This document shows, piece by piece, positions 8,869 to 16,443 of a DNA stretch of 46,474 bases. The notes below the pieces were generated by a model. That model was not told the origin of the DNA. It saw nothing but the letters and a program-made list of their open reading frames with translations, and made no database searches. Both the position numbers and the translations under genes were made by a program. This DNA comes from Bacteriovoracaceae bacterium UBA6144 (GTDB lineage Bacteria > Bdellovibrionota > Bacteriovoracia > Bacteriovoracales > Bacteriovoracaceae). How positions within the stretch are numbered: position 1 is the first letter of the stretch; the number at the start of each line of letters is the position of its first letter. The stretch lies in the NCBI GenBank assembly GCA_002435705.1, contig DIVA01000043.1, positions 1 through 46,474 on the forward strand, given 5' to 3'.

Positions 8869-8874
8869 TATAAA
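8869..8874 (+). promoter_or_regulatory. -10-like TATAAA, 6 nt before start codon (leaderless candidate)
   Basis: TATAAA is followed by acgctc and then the ATG at 8881, and no Shine-Dalgarno sequence is present. Transcription would start at or next to the A of the ATG. The -35 region is weak (ttatag at 8846-8851 with 17-nt spacing). The same bases form a short dyad gagcg (8863-8867) / cgctc (8876-8880). Confidence 0.45.
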
Positions 8875-8880
8875 ACGCTC

Positions 8881-9543
8881 ATGAAATCAATTCTTTTTAC
8901 CCTGACTCTCATTTCCATCAGCTCACACCTCTGGGCTTTCTCCTCCTACCCTTCGACTGTGCCGGCCCTCAATATTCGTAACAGCCACGAGATCAACTCT
9001 CAGGTGTTTCGCTCGTCGCAGCCGGCAAAACTGGTGCAAGAGCTTGTTGATTTTAATTTTACAGATGTGGTGATATTTAAAAATGAAGTGAAAGACGAAG
9101 TGCAAAAGCAAATTCAGTTTTTAAAGACTCATGATATTAAAACTCACCACATTGCTTTCCCTTGGAAAGATATTACTGATCCCGAGGCCTCTTGCCTGCA
9201 AGTCATCGAAGCCCTCAAGATTATCTCTCGCGTTCAAAGCAAGGGCGGAAAAGTTCTCTTTCACTGCACAGCTGGAGAAGATCGCACAGGACTGCTGGCC
9301 GGATTACTTCGAATGAAGCACGAAGGACTGAGCCTTGAGGAAGCCTTTAGTGAAGAAATGTGTGCCAAAGGTTATGCAGACGGAAACCCCAAAAAACCCT
9401 TTTCTGTGACAAACCCCATTCACGCAAGCCTGACTCCTCTTTACGTGGCCCTGGCACAAAAGATAGAAGCCGGAGAAAGCCTCAGCGCTGCGAGTTGTCG
9501 GGGAATTGTCCTGAAAAAAACCACTCTACGTTGCCGAAAATAG
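8881..9543 (+). CDS. Secreted protein-tyrosine/dual-specificity phosphatase-like protein
   Basis: 220 residues with a signal peptide ending near residue 19 (MKSILFTLTLISISSHLWA). The phosphatase P-loop is HCTAGEDRTG, with nucleophile C129 and Arg R135, and a plausible general acid D97 in FPWKDITD. The order YRSSQP-like (VFRSSQPAK), then WKD, then HCxxGxxR matches the secreted DSP-type phosphatases related to plant and fungal DSP families. It would dephosphorylate phosphotyrosine, inositol phosphate or another phosphomonoester outside the cytoplasm; the substrate is unknown. It lacks an SD and may be translated from a leaderless transcript. Confidence 0.88.
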   Translation: MKSILFTLTLISISSHLWAFSSYPSTVPALNIRNSHEINSQVFRSSQPAKLVQELVDFNFTDVVIFKNEVKDEVQKQIQFLKTHDIKTHHIAFPWKDITDPEASCLQVIEALKIISRVQSKGGKVLFHCTAGEDRTGLLAGLLRMKHEGLSLEEAFSEEMCAKGYADGNPKKPFSVTNPIHASLTPLYVALAQKIEAGESLSAASCRGIVLKKTTLRCRK

Positions 9544-9593
9544 GTCGAATCTTCACTCATGTGAACTTTCCACCTGACAATGGACCATCTCTT

Positions 9594-9615
9594 ATCGTTT
9601 GATTGATTAAACGAT
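9594..9615 (+). other. Stem-loop just upstream of a Shine-Dalgarno
   Basis: atcgttt (9594-9600) and aaacgat (9609-9615) form a 7-bp perfect stem with the loop gattgatt, 2 nt before the aagaggtgg SD of the following gene. With only two T after the stem it is a poor terminator. It could be an operator dyad or a 5' UTR structure. Confidence 0.4.
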
Positions 9616-9632
9616 TTAAGAGGTGGTCTATT

Positions 9633-10232
9633 ATGAAATTTATTCTTTTCGCACTCGCATTCCTCAGTTTAACTGCTCAGGCCCGAGAATCACTCGTCTG
9701 TAGAAATGAGACGATGTATGACCGTGACCTAAGAGAAATCCACCGTTTTACCTTTTCTTCTCATTGTCAAAAAGCCTTGCAGCAGTCTCGTCAATACAGA
9801 GGATATTTTTGTGATAACGAACTCATGCTCAATGACCGAGGCTTAAGGCTGCGCCAATTTACCTTCTCGTCTCATTGTGAAAGAGCGCTGATGCAATCTC
9901 TCAATGATCACAGACTTTTTTGCGACGGCTCAGACCTCGTTGGCCGCTACGGACTTGTGCGCCAGTTTTCTTTTAGCAGCGAGTGTAGCAAGGCGATCCA
10001 AAGCGTCACTTTCATGGGTCAGCTGTGTGATGACTCCGTCATGATTAATGTCTACCAAGGCGAAATTTATAGGTTTAGCTTCACAAGTGAATGCACTGAA
10101 GCCCTGGCCACGGCAAGAATCTATCGAGGCCGCTTTTGTGAAAAAGGAATGCTTTATGATCACTATGGTCGCATCCTGTCACAACACCGCTCTCAAGGCA
10201 GCTGCCTGAGTTTTCTCAGAGGAGAGGGCTGA
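9633..10232 (+). CDS. Secreted Cys-rich protein built of five ~36-residue repeats
   Basis: 199 residues. The start at 9633 follows SD aagaggtgg and gives a clean signal peptide (MKFILFALAFLSLTAQA); an upstream in-frame start at 9603 would put RFKRW-type residues before it. After the signal peptide the whole protein is five imperfect repeats of about 36 residues. Each has a Cys near the start (FCD, LCD), a central aromatic block (HRFTFSSHC, RQFTFSSHC, RQFSFSSEC, YRFSFTSEC) and an AL/AI after the second Cys. The fifth copy is divergent (SQGSCLSF). Two Cys per repeat suggests disulfide-pinned small modules. I do not recognise the family; binding or structural roles are possible. Confidence 0.85.
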   Translation: MKFILFALAFLSLTAQARESLVCRNETMYDRDLREIHRFTFSSHCQKALQQSRQYRGYFCDNELMLNDRGLRLRQFTFSSHCERALMQSLNDHRLFCDGSDLVGRYGLVRQFSFSSECSKAIQSVTFMGQLCDDSVMINVYQGEIYRFSFTSECTEALATARIYRGRFCEKGMLYDHYGRILSQHRSQGSCLSFLRGEG

Positions 10233-10243
10233 TTTAAATCAGC
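10228..10243 (+). other. 16-bp perfect palindrome over the stop codon
   Basis: gctgatttaaatcagc is fully self-complementary and contains the TGA stop of the repeat protein (10230-10232). It could fold as a 6-bp hairpin with a ttaa loop, but no T-tract follows. Terminator or protein-binding dyad is undecided. Confidence 0.35.
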
Positions 10244-10244
10244 T

Positions 10245-10263
10245 CTAACAATTACTAACAATT
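10245..10263 (+). promoter_or_regulatory. Tandem CTAACAATT boxes, 10-bp period, upstream of protease gene
   Basis: CTAACAATT occurs twice, at 10245-10253 and 10255-10263, exactly one helical turn apart. A -10-like TAATAT lies at 10288-10293 with a poor -35 (tatcca, 10265-10270). Direct repeats on one face of the DNA abutting a weak -35 are the usual layout of an activator site. The gene downstream has SD tggagg at 10311-10316. Confidence 0.4.
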
Positions 10264-10320
10264 CTATCCATATGCCTTCTAGGGGACTAATATTGACCCC
10301 TATCTCTCTCTGGAGGCTCC

Positions 10321-11163
10321 ATGAAATTGTTTTTTGCTCTTTTGCTTGCCCTCAGTTCGCAAGCTTTCGCCTTTGAACTTCCCCTGGGAAGTTTCGACGC
10401 TCTCTCTGTTAAATCAAATCCGATTGATCTTGATAATGCTCCACTTTTTGAAGGTATCGTTAAGCTTTCAAACTGTTCAGGTGCAGTGGTTATTTTTGAT
10501 GGTATGAGCACGGCCAAGAAGGCCCTTGTTCTCACCAATGGTCACTGCCTTGGTGGTGGATTCTTAAAGCCAGGTGAAGTGGTGGTTAACCGTCCCTTAT
10601 CACGCTCCATGAGAGTCTATGATGACAAAATGAAACTCCACCCGATCCGCGCAACGAAGATCATCTACGCCACCATGACTGACACAGATGCCGCTCTTTA
10701 TGAGCTCGATGTGACTTATGATCAACTCTTGGCGCAGTCTAAAATTCGCCCACTCTTGATGGCCGACACTCGTCCACTCGAAAATACTCTGATCAACATT
10801 CCTTCTGGCTACTGGGACCGTAACTGGTCATGCCAGATCGATGGTTTCGTCCATCGTCTCCTTGAAGCCAACTGGGTCTTCACTGATTCTATTCGCTACA
10901 TGGCAGGATGTGACACAATTGGCGGAACTTCTGGCTCTCCTCTGGTTGAAAGAGGCACTCGTACCGTTATTGGGATTAACAACACATCCAATGAATCAGG
11001 CGCTCGCTGCACGATGAATAATCCGTGCGAGCAAGATGAGGCCGGTCGTGTGGTGGTGATTGCAAAACGTTCGTACGGTCAGCAGACTTATCAGTTTTAT
11101 GGCTGTATGAATGAAACTTTTGATCTCAATCTTTCACTCTCAAGCTGTACTCTTCCGCGCTAG
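10321..11163 (+). CDS. Secreted trypsin/V8-like serine protease
   Basis: 280 residues, signal peptide MKLFFALLLALSSQAFA. The chymotrypsin-fold triad is visible: H75 in VLTNGHC, D123 in MTDTDAALYEL and S204 in GGTSGSP. The mature domain has paired Cys residues (NC near 52, GHC at 76, CQI, AGC, and a C-terminal RC...NPC). It is a paralogue of the 239-residue protein at 13943-14662, sharing the NGHC, TxTDxAxYEL and GTSGSP blocks and a conserved RC-NNPCE tail. It would cleave proteins outside the cytoplasm. No pro-region is evident beyond about 25 residues. Confidence 0.9.
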   Translation: MKLFFALLLALSSQAFAFELPLGSFDALSVKSNPIDLDNAPLFEGIVKLSNCSGAVVIFDGMSTAKKALVLTNGHCLGGGFLKPGEVVVNRPLSRSMRVYDDKMKLHPIRATKIIYATMTDTDAALYELDVTYDQLLAQSKIRPLLMADTRPLENTLINIPSGYWDRNWSCQIDGFVHRLLEANWVFTDSIRYMAGCDTIGGTSGSPLVERGTRTVIGINNTSNESGARCTMNNPCEQDEAGRVVVIAKRSYGQQTYQFYGCMNETFDLNLSLSSCTLPR

Positions 11164-11191
11164 ATTCCAACAGACTCTCTAAAATTGAAAA

Positions 11192-11212
11192 GCCCCGAAA
11201 ACAAATCGGGGC
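11192..11212 (-). terminator. Intrinsic terminator, best on the minus strand
   Basis: gccccga (11192-11198) pairs with tcggggc (11206-11212), a 7-bp stem with a 7-nt loop. Read on the minus strand it is followed by cttttcaatttt, a fair U-tract, and lies about 40 nt after the stop of the small minus-strand gene. On the plus strand it falls 29 nt after the protease stop with only attt following, so it may act in both directions. Confidence 0.65.
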
Positions 11213-11252
11213 ATTTCAAAAAACCGTCATCTTAATTAAAAAATCAAAACCT

Positions 11253-11411
11253 TTACGGGGGACCTTCTCCACGATGAAGAGGGTCACAAGTCTCCGCATA
11301 TCCTTGATTCGCATTGAACCCCACCACAGCCATTTCACGATAATCTCTCACAACACATTCGGCCCGAGAGGTCTCGAAACTTGGGTGAATGATCCAACGT
11401 ACAACTCCCAT
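11253..11411 (-). CDS. Small protein, 52 residues, unknown
   Basis: A short reading frame in an otherwise empty 446-base gap. The ATG at 11411 is preceded by a near-consensus SD (aaggagg, plus coordinates 11418-11424) with 6-nt spacing, and a terminator lies downstream on the same strand. The product starts MGVVRWIIHPSFETS and ends LHRGEGPP, with two Cys residues and no signal peptide or membrane segment. SD, start, stop and terminator together make a real small gene likely. Upstream there is TTGACA at 11474-11479 (minus strand), but I see no good -10 at the right spacing. Function unknown. Confidence 0.6.
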   Translation of the reverse strand: MGVVRWIIHPSFETSRAECVVRDYREMAVVGFNANQGYAETCDPLHRGEGPP

Positions 11412-11609
11412 CAAATGCCTCCTTGGTGGCTAGAGATACCAGCTTAAGGCCGATCACGTTTTTCACAAAATCCTGTCAAATGCATTGTACGAATCAAGCA
11501 CTTAGGGCCTCGAACTTAAATAGCTTTTATAGATTTGCCAGAAATAATGGCCAGTTATTCTTGGATTCTAAACTTTTCATTTAGTGGCCGCTCGATCTAA
11601 AATGCCGGC
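11412..11609. other. Intergenic region between divergent transcripts
   Basis: This holds the SD of the minus-strand small gene (11418-11424), a minus-strand TTGACA (11474-11479) and the -10-like TAAAAT before dedA (11598-11603). There is also an imperfect dyad aataatggccagttatt around 11542-11558. No coding sequence or RNA gene is recognisable in the remainder. Confidence 0.5.
11598..11603 (+). promoter_or_regulatory. -10-like TAAAAT, 6 nt before dedA-family start
   Basis: TAAAAT, then gccggc, then the ATG at 11610, with no SD. This spacing would give a transcript beginning at the start codon. The -35 is not clear (ttttca near 11574). Confidence 0.45.
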
Positions 11610-12260
11610 ATGAATGAACTTTATACCCTGCTAGTCGAGGCGATTCACTTCGTCCTCAAAATTGACGTCTACTTGCACGCGATCATCGCTCAATACGGTG
11701 CCTGGAGCTATGCTGTGCTCTTTCTCATCGTGTTTGCTGAAACTGGTTTTGTCGTAACGCCATTTCTACCAGGAGACTCCCTGCTCTTCGCGGCCGGAGC
11801 ACTAGCGGCTGGTGAGTCACTCCATTTAGGTTGGTTGATGCTGACTCTTTTTGTGGCGGCCGTTATTGGCGATGCGGTGAACTACCACATTGGAAAGTAC
11901 CTAGGTCCTCGAGTACTTAAAGAACATTCAAAGATCTTTAAGAAAGAATACATGGATAAGACTCAAAGCTTCTATGACAGGTATGGATCAAAAACCATCG
12001 TGATTGCCCGCTTCGTTCCCATCGTGCGCACCTTTGCTCCCTTCTTGGCCGGTATTGGGCATATGGAATACTCTAAGTTTGTGACCTACAACATCGCCGG
12101 AGCCGCTCTGTGGATAGGCATCTGTTGTTTGGGCGGATACTTCTTCGGCAATATTCCTGTGGTAAAAAATAATTTTGGTCTGGTCGTGATCGGGATCATC
12201 GTTGTCAGTGTGCTCCCAATAGTGATCGAACTCATTCGTGCAAAAAAGGCAAAAGCGTAA
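11610..12260 (+). CDS. DedA family membrane protein
   Basis: 216 residues, typical of the family. Motifs are ETGFVVTPFLPGDS (residues about 45-58) and RFVPIVRTFAPFLAGIGHM (about 131-149), with four to five hydrophobic segments. DedA proteins are inner-membrane proteins linked to lipid flipping and proton-dependent envelope homeostasis. The stop overlaps the ABC-F start (TAATG), so the two are coupled. The start lacks an SD. Confidence 0.94.
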   Translation: MNELYTLLVEAIHFVLKIDVYLHAIIAQYGAWSYAVLFLIVFAETGFVVTPFLPGDSLLFAAGALAAGESLHLGWLMLTLFVAAVIGDAVNYHIGKYLGPRVLKEHSKIFKKEYMDKTQSFYDRYGSKTIVIARFVPIVRTFAPFLAGIGHMEYSKFVTYNIAGAALWIGICCLGGYFFGNIPVVKNNFGLVVIGIIVVSVLPIVIELIRAKKAKA

Positions 12261-13888
12261 TGCTCTCTCTTTCAGATATTTCAAAAGCACATTCTGGACA
12301 GACTCTCTATGAAGGTGGATCCTTTCAAATTAAGCCAGGAGAGAAAGTCGGCCTGGTTGGTCCCAATGGCGCTGGCAAAACGACCATCTTTCGTCTCATC
12401 ATTGGAGAAGAGAAACCAGACACAGGATCAATCTCCATGCCCCAAGGCTGGAGGATTGCCTACTTCTCTCAAAACGTCGGTGAGATGAAAGGTCGCACGG
12501 CCATTGAAGAAGTGATGGCGGGAGACACACAACTCTCAAAAATAAAATCAGAGCTCGATGAGTTACAGGCCCAACTCGATAATGCGTACGCCGATCCGGA
12601 CAATGCACCCGATGATGATTGGCTCGCCACAATTCTTGAAAAACTTGGCGACGCCCAGACCGAGTTTGAAAAACGTGGTGGCTTTGACATGGAGTCGCGG
12701 GCCCAAGAAGTTCTCACGGGATTGGCGATAGGTCCTGACCGCTATAATGAAAAAGTCGAAAGCTTCTCCGGCGGCTGGAAGATGAGAATAGCACTCGCCA
12801 AAGTTCTCATCATGAAGCCTGACCTCATTTTGATGGATGAGCCTACCAACTACCTCGATTTAGAAACGATTGTATGGCTAGAGAACTGGCTTAAGGCTTT
12901 TAGCGGTGCCATTCTCATGACCTCACACGATCGCTGGTTCATGAATGCGATCGTAAATAAGATTGTTGAAATCAGACACGGCAACATTACGACCTATTCT
13001 GGCAATTATGACTTCTACGAGAAAGAGCGCAATATCCGACGTGAACAACTGGAAGCACAAAAAGATCGTCAGGATGCGATGTTAAAGAAAGAAGAAGAAT
13101 TCATCGCAAAATTTGCGGCCCGGGCCAGTCATGCCGCCCAAGTGCAGTCGCGTGTGAAAAAACTCGATAAGATTGAACGAGTGGAACTCGCTCCAGAAGA
13201 GCAGGCCATTCAGTTTGAGTTTCCTCAGGCCCCACGCGGTGGGAACGATGTCGTCTCGATTGAAAATCTCGCCAAGACTTGGGTGAGAGATAATGGAGCC
13301 GAAAATAAAGTGTTTGAGGGACTATCAGCGACTGTCCGTAGACTTGAAAAGATCGCAGTGGTGGGAGTCAATGGAGCGGGGAAATCAACCCTTCTCAAGA
13401 TAATGATCGGTGACGTTGAGCCCACGGCCGGGAAAGTCAAAATCGGCGAAGGGACAAGACTGGGCTACTTTGGCCAATTCACGCTTGATTGTCTCAAACC
13501 AGAGAATACTGTTTGGGATGAAGTGAAAAACTACGTGCCGATGATGAGTGATGGCGCCGTTCGCTCGCTCTTGGCTGCTTTCTTGTTTCGCGGGGATGAC
13601 ATTGAAAAGAAAGTGAAATATCTCTCAGGTGGAGAAAAGGCCCGCTTAATTTTGGCCGGGATTCTCGCTACTCCCAAAAATCTCTTAGTGCTGGATGAAC
13701 CTACCAACCACCTCGATATTCGCTCTCGTGAGATTCTCCTCGATGCCCTCAAGGCTTATGATGGAACCGTCTTACTTGTGAGTCACGACCGTCACTTCTT
13801 AAAAGAACTCTGTAATAAGGTCTGGGAAGTAGATCGTGGGGTGATCCAGCAGTATCCAGGCACGTATAGAGAGTGGCTGGTTAGATAA
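12260..13888 (+). CDS. ABC-F family ATPase
   Basis: 542 residues with two ABC ATPase domains and no transmembrane segment. Domain 1 has GPNGAGKTT, signature SFSGGWKMR and Walker B LILMDEPTNYLD. Domain 2 has GVNGAGKST, YLSGGEKAR and LVLDEPTNHLD. The basic inter-domain linker (about residues 250-310) is the P-site tRNA interaction motif region. ABC-F proteins act on the ribosome as translation factors. Which subgroup (Uup-, YdiF- or EttA-like) is not settled. It is co-translated with the DedA gene, an unusual pairing. Two further ABC-F genes lie at 23367-26870. Confidence 0.93.
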   Translation: MLSLSDISKAHSGQTLYEGGSFQIKPGEKVGLVGPNGAGKTTIFRLIIGEEKPDTGSISMPQGWRIAYFSQNVGEMKGRTAIEEVMAGDTQLSKIKSELDELQAQLDNAYADPDNAPDDDWLATILEKLGDAQTEFEKRGGFDMESRAQEVLTGLAIGPDRYNEKVESFSGGWKMRIALAKVLIMKPDLILMDEPTNYLDLETIVWLENWLKAFSGAILMTSHDRWFMNAIVNKIVEIRHGNITTYSGNYDFYEKERNIRREQLEAQKDRQDAMLKKEEEFIAKFAARASHAAQVQSRVKKLDKIERVELAPEEQAIQFEFPQAPRGGNDVVSIENLAKTWVRDNGAENKVFEGLSATVRRLEKIAVVGVNGAGKSTLLKIMIGDVEPTAGKVKIGEGTRLGYFGQFTLDCLKPENTVWDEVKNYVPMMSDGAVRSLLAAFLFRGDDIEKKVKYLSGGEKARLILAGILATPKNLLVLDEPTNHLDIRSREILLDALKAYDGTVLLVSHDRHFLKELCNKVWEVDRGVIQQYPGTYREWLVR

Positions 13889-13942
13889 GGTAAAATATTC
13901 ACTCCGCCTCTCAAAGACGTATTCTTTTGGTAAGAAGCCTCT

Positions 13943-14662
13943 ATGTTTTTTGCCATACTCATTTCTCTCTCAACTGTCTTAGCCTCTGATTTTCAGGGCC
14001 AAGTGAGCCTTTCAAATTGTACCGGTTTTATTTTCAAAACCCACGAAAGCCAACCGACAGCAAAAGCCAAACTCGCCACAAACGGACATTGCTTACAATC
14101 ATTGTTTGGAATGATCCTAAAGCCAGGACAGATCAAACAAAATGAAAAAGCATCTCGTTCAGTGACACTTTTTACCAATGATGGGAAGAGCTATCAGACC
14201 AAAACAGAGAGGCTGCAATTTGCCACAATGACGGAAACGGATCTGGCCATCTATGAGTTAAAAGAAAGCTATCAAGAGTTGGCCCAGAAAAATATCCATC
14301 CCTTAATACTGGCCAGCGAAAATCCGGTCTTAGGCATGGAGGTCACCACTATTTCTATTAGAAAAAAGTCAAAATTCTCCTGTCGCATAGACAAGATCAC
14401 AGACACCCGTGAAGGTGGGTACTCATTTAAAGAGGCCTATCGATTGAGCGATGAGTGTAGACAAATAAATGGTACCAGCGGTTCACCTGTCTTAGATTCT
14501 CGAACAGGAGAAGTGGTGGCGATTGCGAATACCTTCAATAAAAATGGCAAAAGATGTAGTGACAACAATCCTTGTGAAATCAATGGTGATGAAATCACGG
14601 TCCACCACAGAGCACGCTATGCTCAAAACATCATTTCAATTGTTAAGAAAATAGCAGAGTAA
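13943..14662 (+). CDS. Secreted trypsin/V8-like serine protease, paralogue of the 280-residue protease
   Basis: 239 residues, signal peptide MFFAILISLSTVLA. The triad is H49 (ATNGHC), D100 (MTETDLAIYEL) and S179 (INGTSGSP). It shares these blocks and the Cys-rich tail (RCSDNNPCE) with the protease at 10321-11163 but is about 40 residues shorter at the N-terminus. A TAAGAA sits 6 nt before the ATG and the SD is poor, so translation initiation is uncertain. Its last 20 bases overlap the convergent histidine kinase gene. Confidence 0.88.
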   Translation: MFFAILISLSTVLASDFQGQVSLSNCTGFIFKTHESQPTAKAKLATNGHCLQSLFGMILKPGQIKQNEKASRSVTLFTNDGKSYQTKTERLQFATMTETDLAIYELKESYQELAQKNIHPLILASENPVLGMEVTTISIRKKSKFSCRIDKITDTREGGYSFKEAYRLSDECRQINGTSGSPVLDSRTGEVVAIANTFNKNGKRCSDNNPCEINGDEITVHHRARYAQNIISIVKKIAE

Positions 14663-15887
14663 AAGTCGAACCACGGTCAGGGCCTGGACTCTCAACCTCA
14701 AGCTTAATACCCAACTGATCAGACAGATGCTTCACAATATACAATCCGATACCATTTGAATGGTCATGAACATGTTGAGTCTTTCCACCACTTTTTGAAT
14801 AGATTTGAAAAAGTGAAGATTTAACTTCATCACTGAGACCAATTCCCTCATCCTGCACCTTAAGCCCATTGGGTATGACTGTGACTCGCACAGACTTTTG
14901 AGACGGGGTATATTTGAGTGCATTCGAAATAATATTTGAAATAATTCTCTCGAGCGCTAACTGATCAGAATGAATTTTGATTAGACACTCATTACTAAAA
15001 TCCAGCTGAATATTTTTCTGCACAGCCTGATCCCTGAACTCCTCAATCAGTTGCTCCATCATCTCATTGACACTTAATTCGCGACGGTTGAAATTATATT
15101 CACCGGCCTGCAGTCTCTCAAAAATGAGCATGTTATCAATGATCTGCTTCATACGAGAGTTTAGACTTTCAAAGAGAGAAAGACTTTTATCATTAAATGG
15201 CTTTCCCGCTTTGGCGAGTCCGATATGCCCCATCATCACCATCAGTGGATTTTTTAAATCATGGGCCACAATAGACATCATCCGATCTTTACTTTGATTA
15301 AGCTCACGCAGCTCGTTAAGGGCCTTCATGCGCCAGCTTTGAAGGGAGATGAAGACGATCATCAGATAGACGAAAATACCTGTGCCAATTGAAAATTTAA
15401 AGAAACCAAAGAGTTCATCATTGAGGCTGACGGGGAATTGATAATCAAGGGCATATCCCAAAAAAAACATAGAGAGAATGAGAAGAACTATACCGATCCA
15501 TAATCGCGCCGTTTTATAATCTGAAAACCAAAAGCTCACCACCAAGGTACTTGAATACCAAACGAGAATAGGAGAATCATATCCACCCGTATGATAACTA
15601 CAAAGACTTAACCCAAACAGGGTCATGACCCCAAACATGTGGGTGATTGTATTCCCCTCAAGCCAGCGATTCCTTAAAGAGACAAGCATGACAAAATGAA
15701 GAAGAACAAAAACTATGCAGGTATAAAGTCCGACCTTAAACCCAACAAAGAGTGAAAGAAAAATATACATTAAACTAATGAAGCCTGTTGTAAAGAGTGT
15801 CGCGGCTTTGAACCTCATCTCTTCAAACAGAGCAGTTTCAGGTTGTAGGTCCTGAGGTATAAAAAAGCGAAAGCATTTCTCAATCAC
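14643..15887 (-). CDS. Membrane-bound orphan sensor histidine kinase
   Basis: 414 residues. The N-terminal half (about 28-185) has five or six hydrophobic segments with very short loops and no PAS, HAMP or large periplasmic domain, so sensing is probably within the membrane. The kinase core has the H box IVAHDLKNPL (H209), an N box in IISNALKYTP, then DEGIGLSDE and NGIGLYIVKHL. It autophosphorylates H209 and would pass phosphate to a response regulator, but none is encoded nearby. The start overlaps the previous gene by ATGA, placing it last in the uracil-catabolic operon. The convergent protease gene overlaps its 3' end. Confidence 0.93.
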   Translation of the reverse strand: MIEKCFRFFIPQDLQPETALFEEMRFKAATLFTTGFISLMYIFLSLFVGFKVGLYTCIVFVLLHFVMLVSLRNRWLEGNTITHMFGVMTLFGLSLCSYHTGGYDSPILVWYSSTLVVSFWFSDYKTARLWIGIVLLILSMFFLGYALDYQFPVSLNDELFGFFKFSIGTGIFVYLMIVFISLQSWRMKALNELRELNQSKDRMMSIVAHDLKNPLMVMMGHIGLAKAGKPFNDKSLSLFESLNSRMKQIIDNMLIFERLQAGEYNFNRRELSVNEMMEQLIEEFRDQAVQKNIQLDFSNECLIKIHSDQLALERIISNIISNALKYTPSQKSVRVTVIPNGLKVQDEGIGLSDEVKSSLFQIYSKSGGKTQHVHDHSNGIGLYIVKHLSDQLGIKLEVESPGPDRGSTFTLLFS

Positions 15888-16441
15888 TCGCCAGTTCCTT
15901 TACCCAAAAGCTTAGTGAAACTAACTTTTTTCCCATCAATCGATTGAATCCTAAGCTCTCCCCCTTCTTGTGCTTTAGGGCCGTTTGATTCACCGAGAGT
16001 TACAATATAATTGTAAACACCGCTAAAGAGGACACTCGATTTTTGACCTGAAAGGTTTCCGTCATTTAGCTCAATCTTATACCCAATACCTTGCTCCACA
16101 CTGCCCACACTTAGAGTCGAATTAAAATTAACTAAAGTGTATTTATCAAGGTTTCTCACCTTCAAGGAAACTGGAAAAGGTTTGGCCACATGGAGTTCTA
16201 CGCTCCCCTCTACGTCACAGCCTTTTGAGAATTTAAAATTCGCCTTCACCGGCTGGCGAAGAAGGGCCAGCTCCATTAATTGTTTCTGAGGAATCTTGCA
16301 GCTATCCACCGTAAAGACTTGCTTGGCATTTGCTTTTTTAACAGGATCAAAAATAGCGAAAAGTTTCTCTATCGCAGCCATTTGCTTCTCCTGAGCAAAT
16401 GCAGCAGGGGTAAACAGAATCAAAAGAATAAAAACAATCAT
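15884..16441 (-). CDS. Secreted protein, unknown, in uracil operon
   Basis: 185 residues with signal peptide MIVFILLILFTPAAFAQ. Two Cys residues in the mature part (DSC near 48, KGC near 75) could pair. The body looks beta-rich (VKANFKF, VSLKVRN, YTLVNFN). No known family is recognised. It starts 2 nt after the udk stop and overlaps the histidine kinase start by ATGA. Its tight linkage to the kinase suggests they work together, for example as a periplasmic partner; this is inference from position only. Confidence 0.82.
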   Translation of the reverse strand: MIVFILLILFTPAAFAQEKQMAAIEKLFAIFDPVKKANAKQVFTVDSCKIPQKQLMELALLRQPVKANFKFSKGCDVEGSVELHVAKPFPVSLKVRNLDKYTLVNFNSTLSVGSVEQGIGYKIELNDGNLSGQKSSVLFSGVYNYIVTLGESNGPKAQEGGELRIQSIDGKKVSFTKLLGKGTGE

Positions 16442-16443
16442 AC

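Noticed and set aside
11474..11479. Minus-strand TTGACA as promoter of the 52-residue gene
   Set aside because: A perfect -35, but no hexamer resembling TATAAT occurs 16-18 nt downstream; noted only as weak support.
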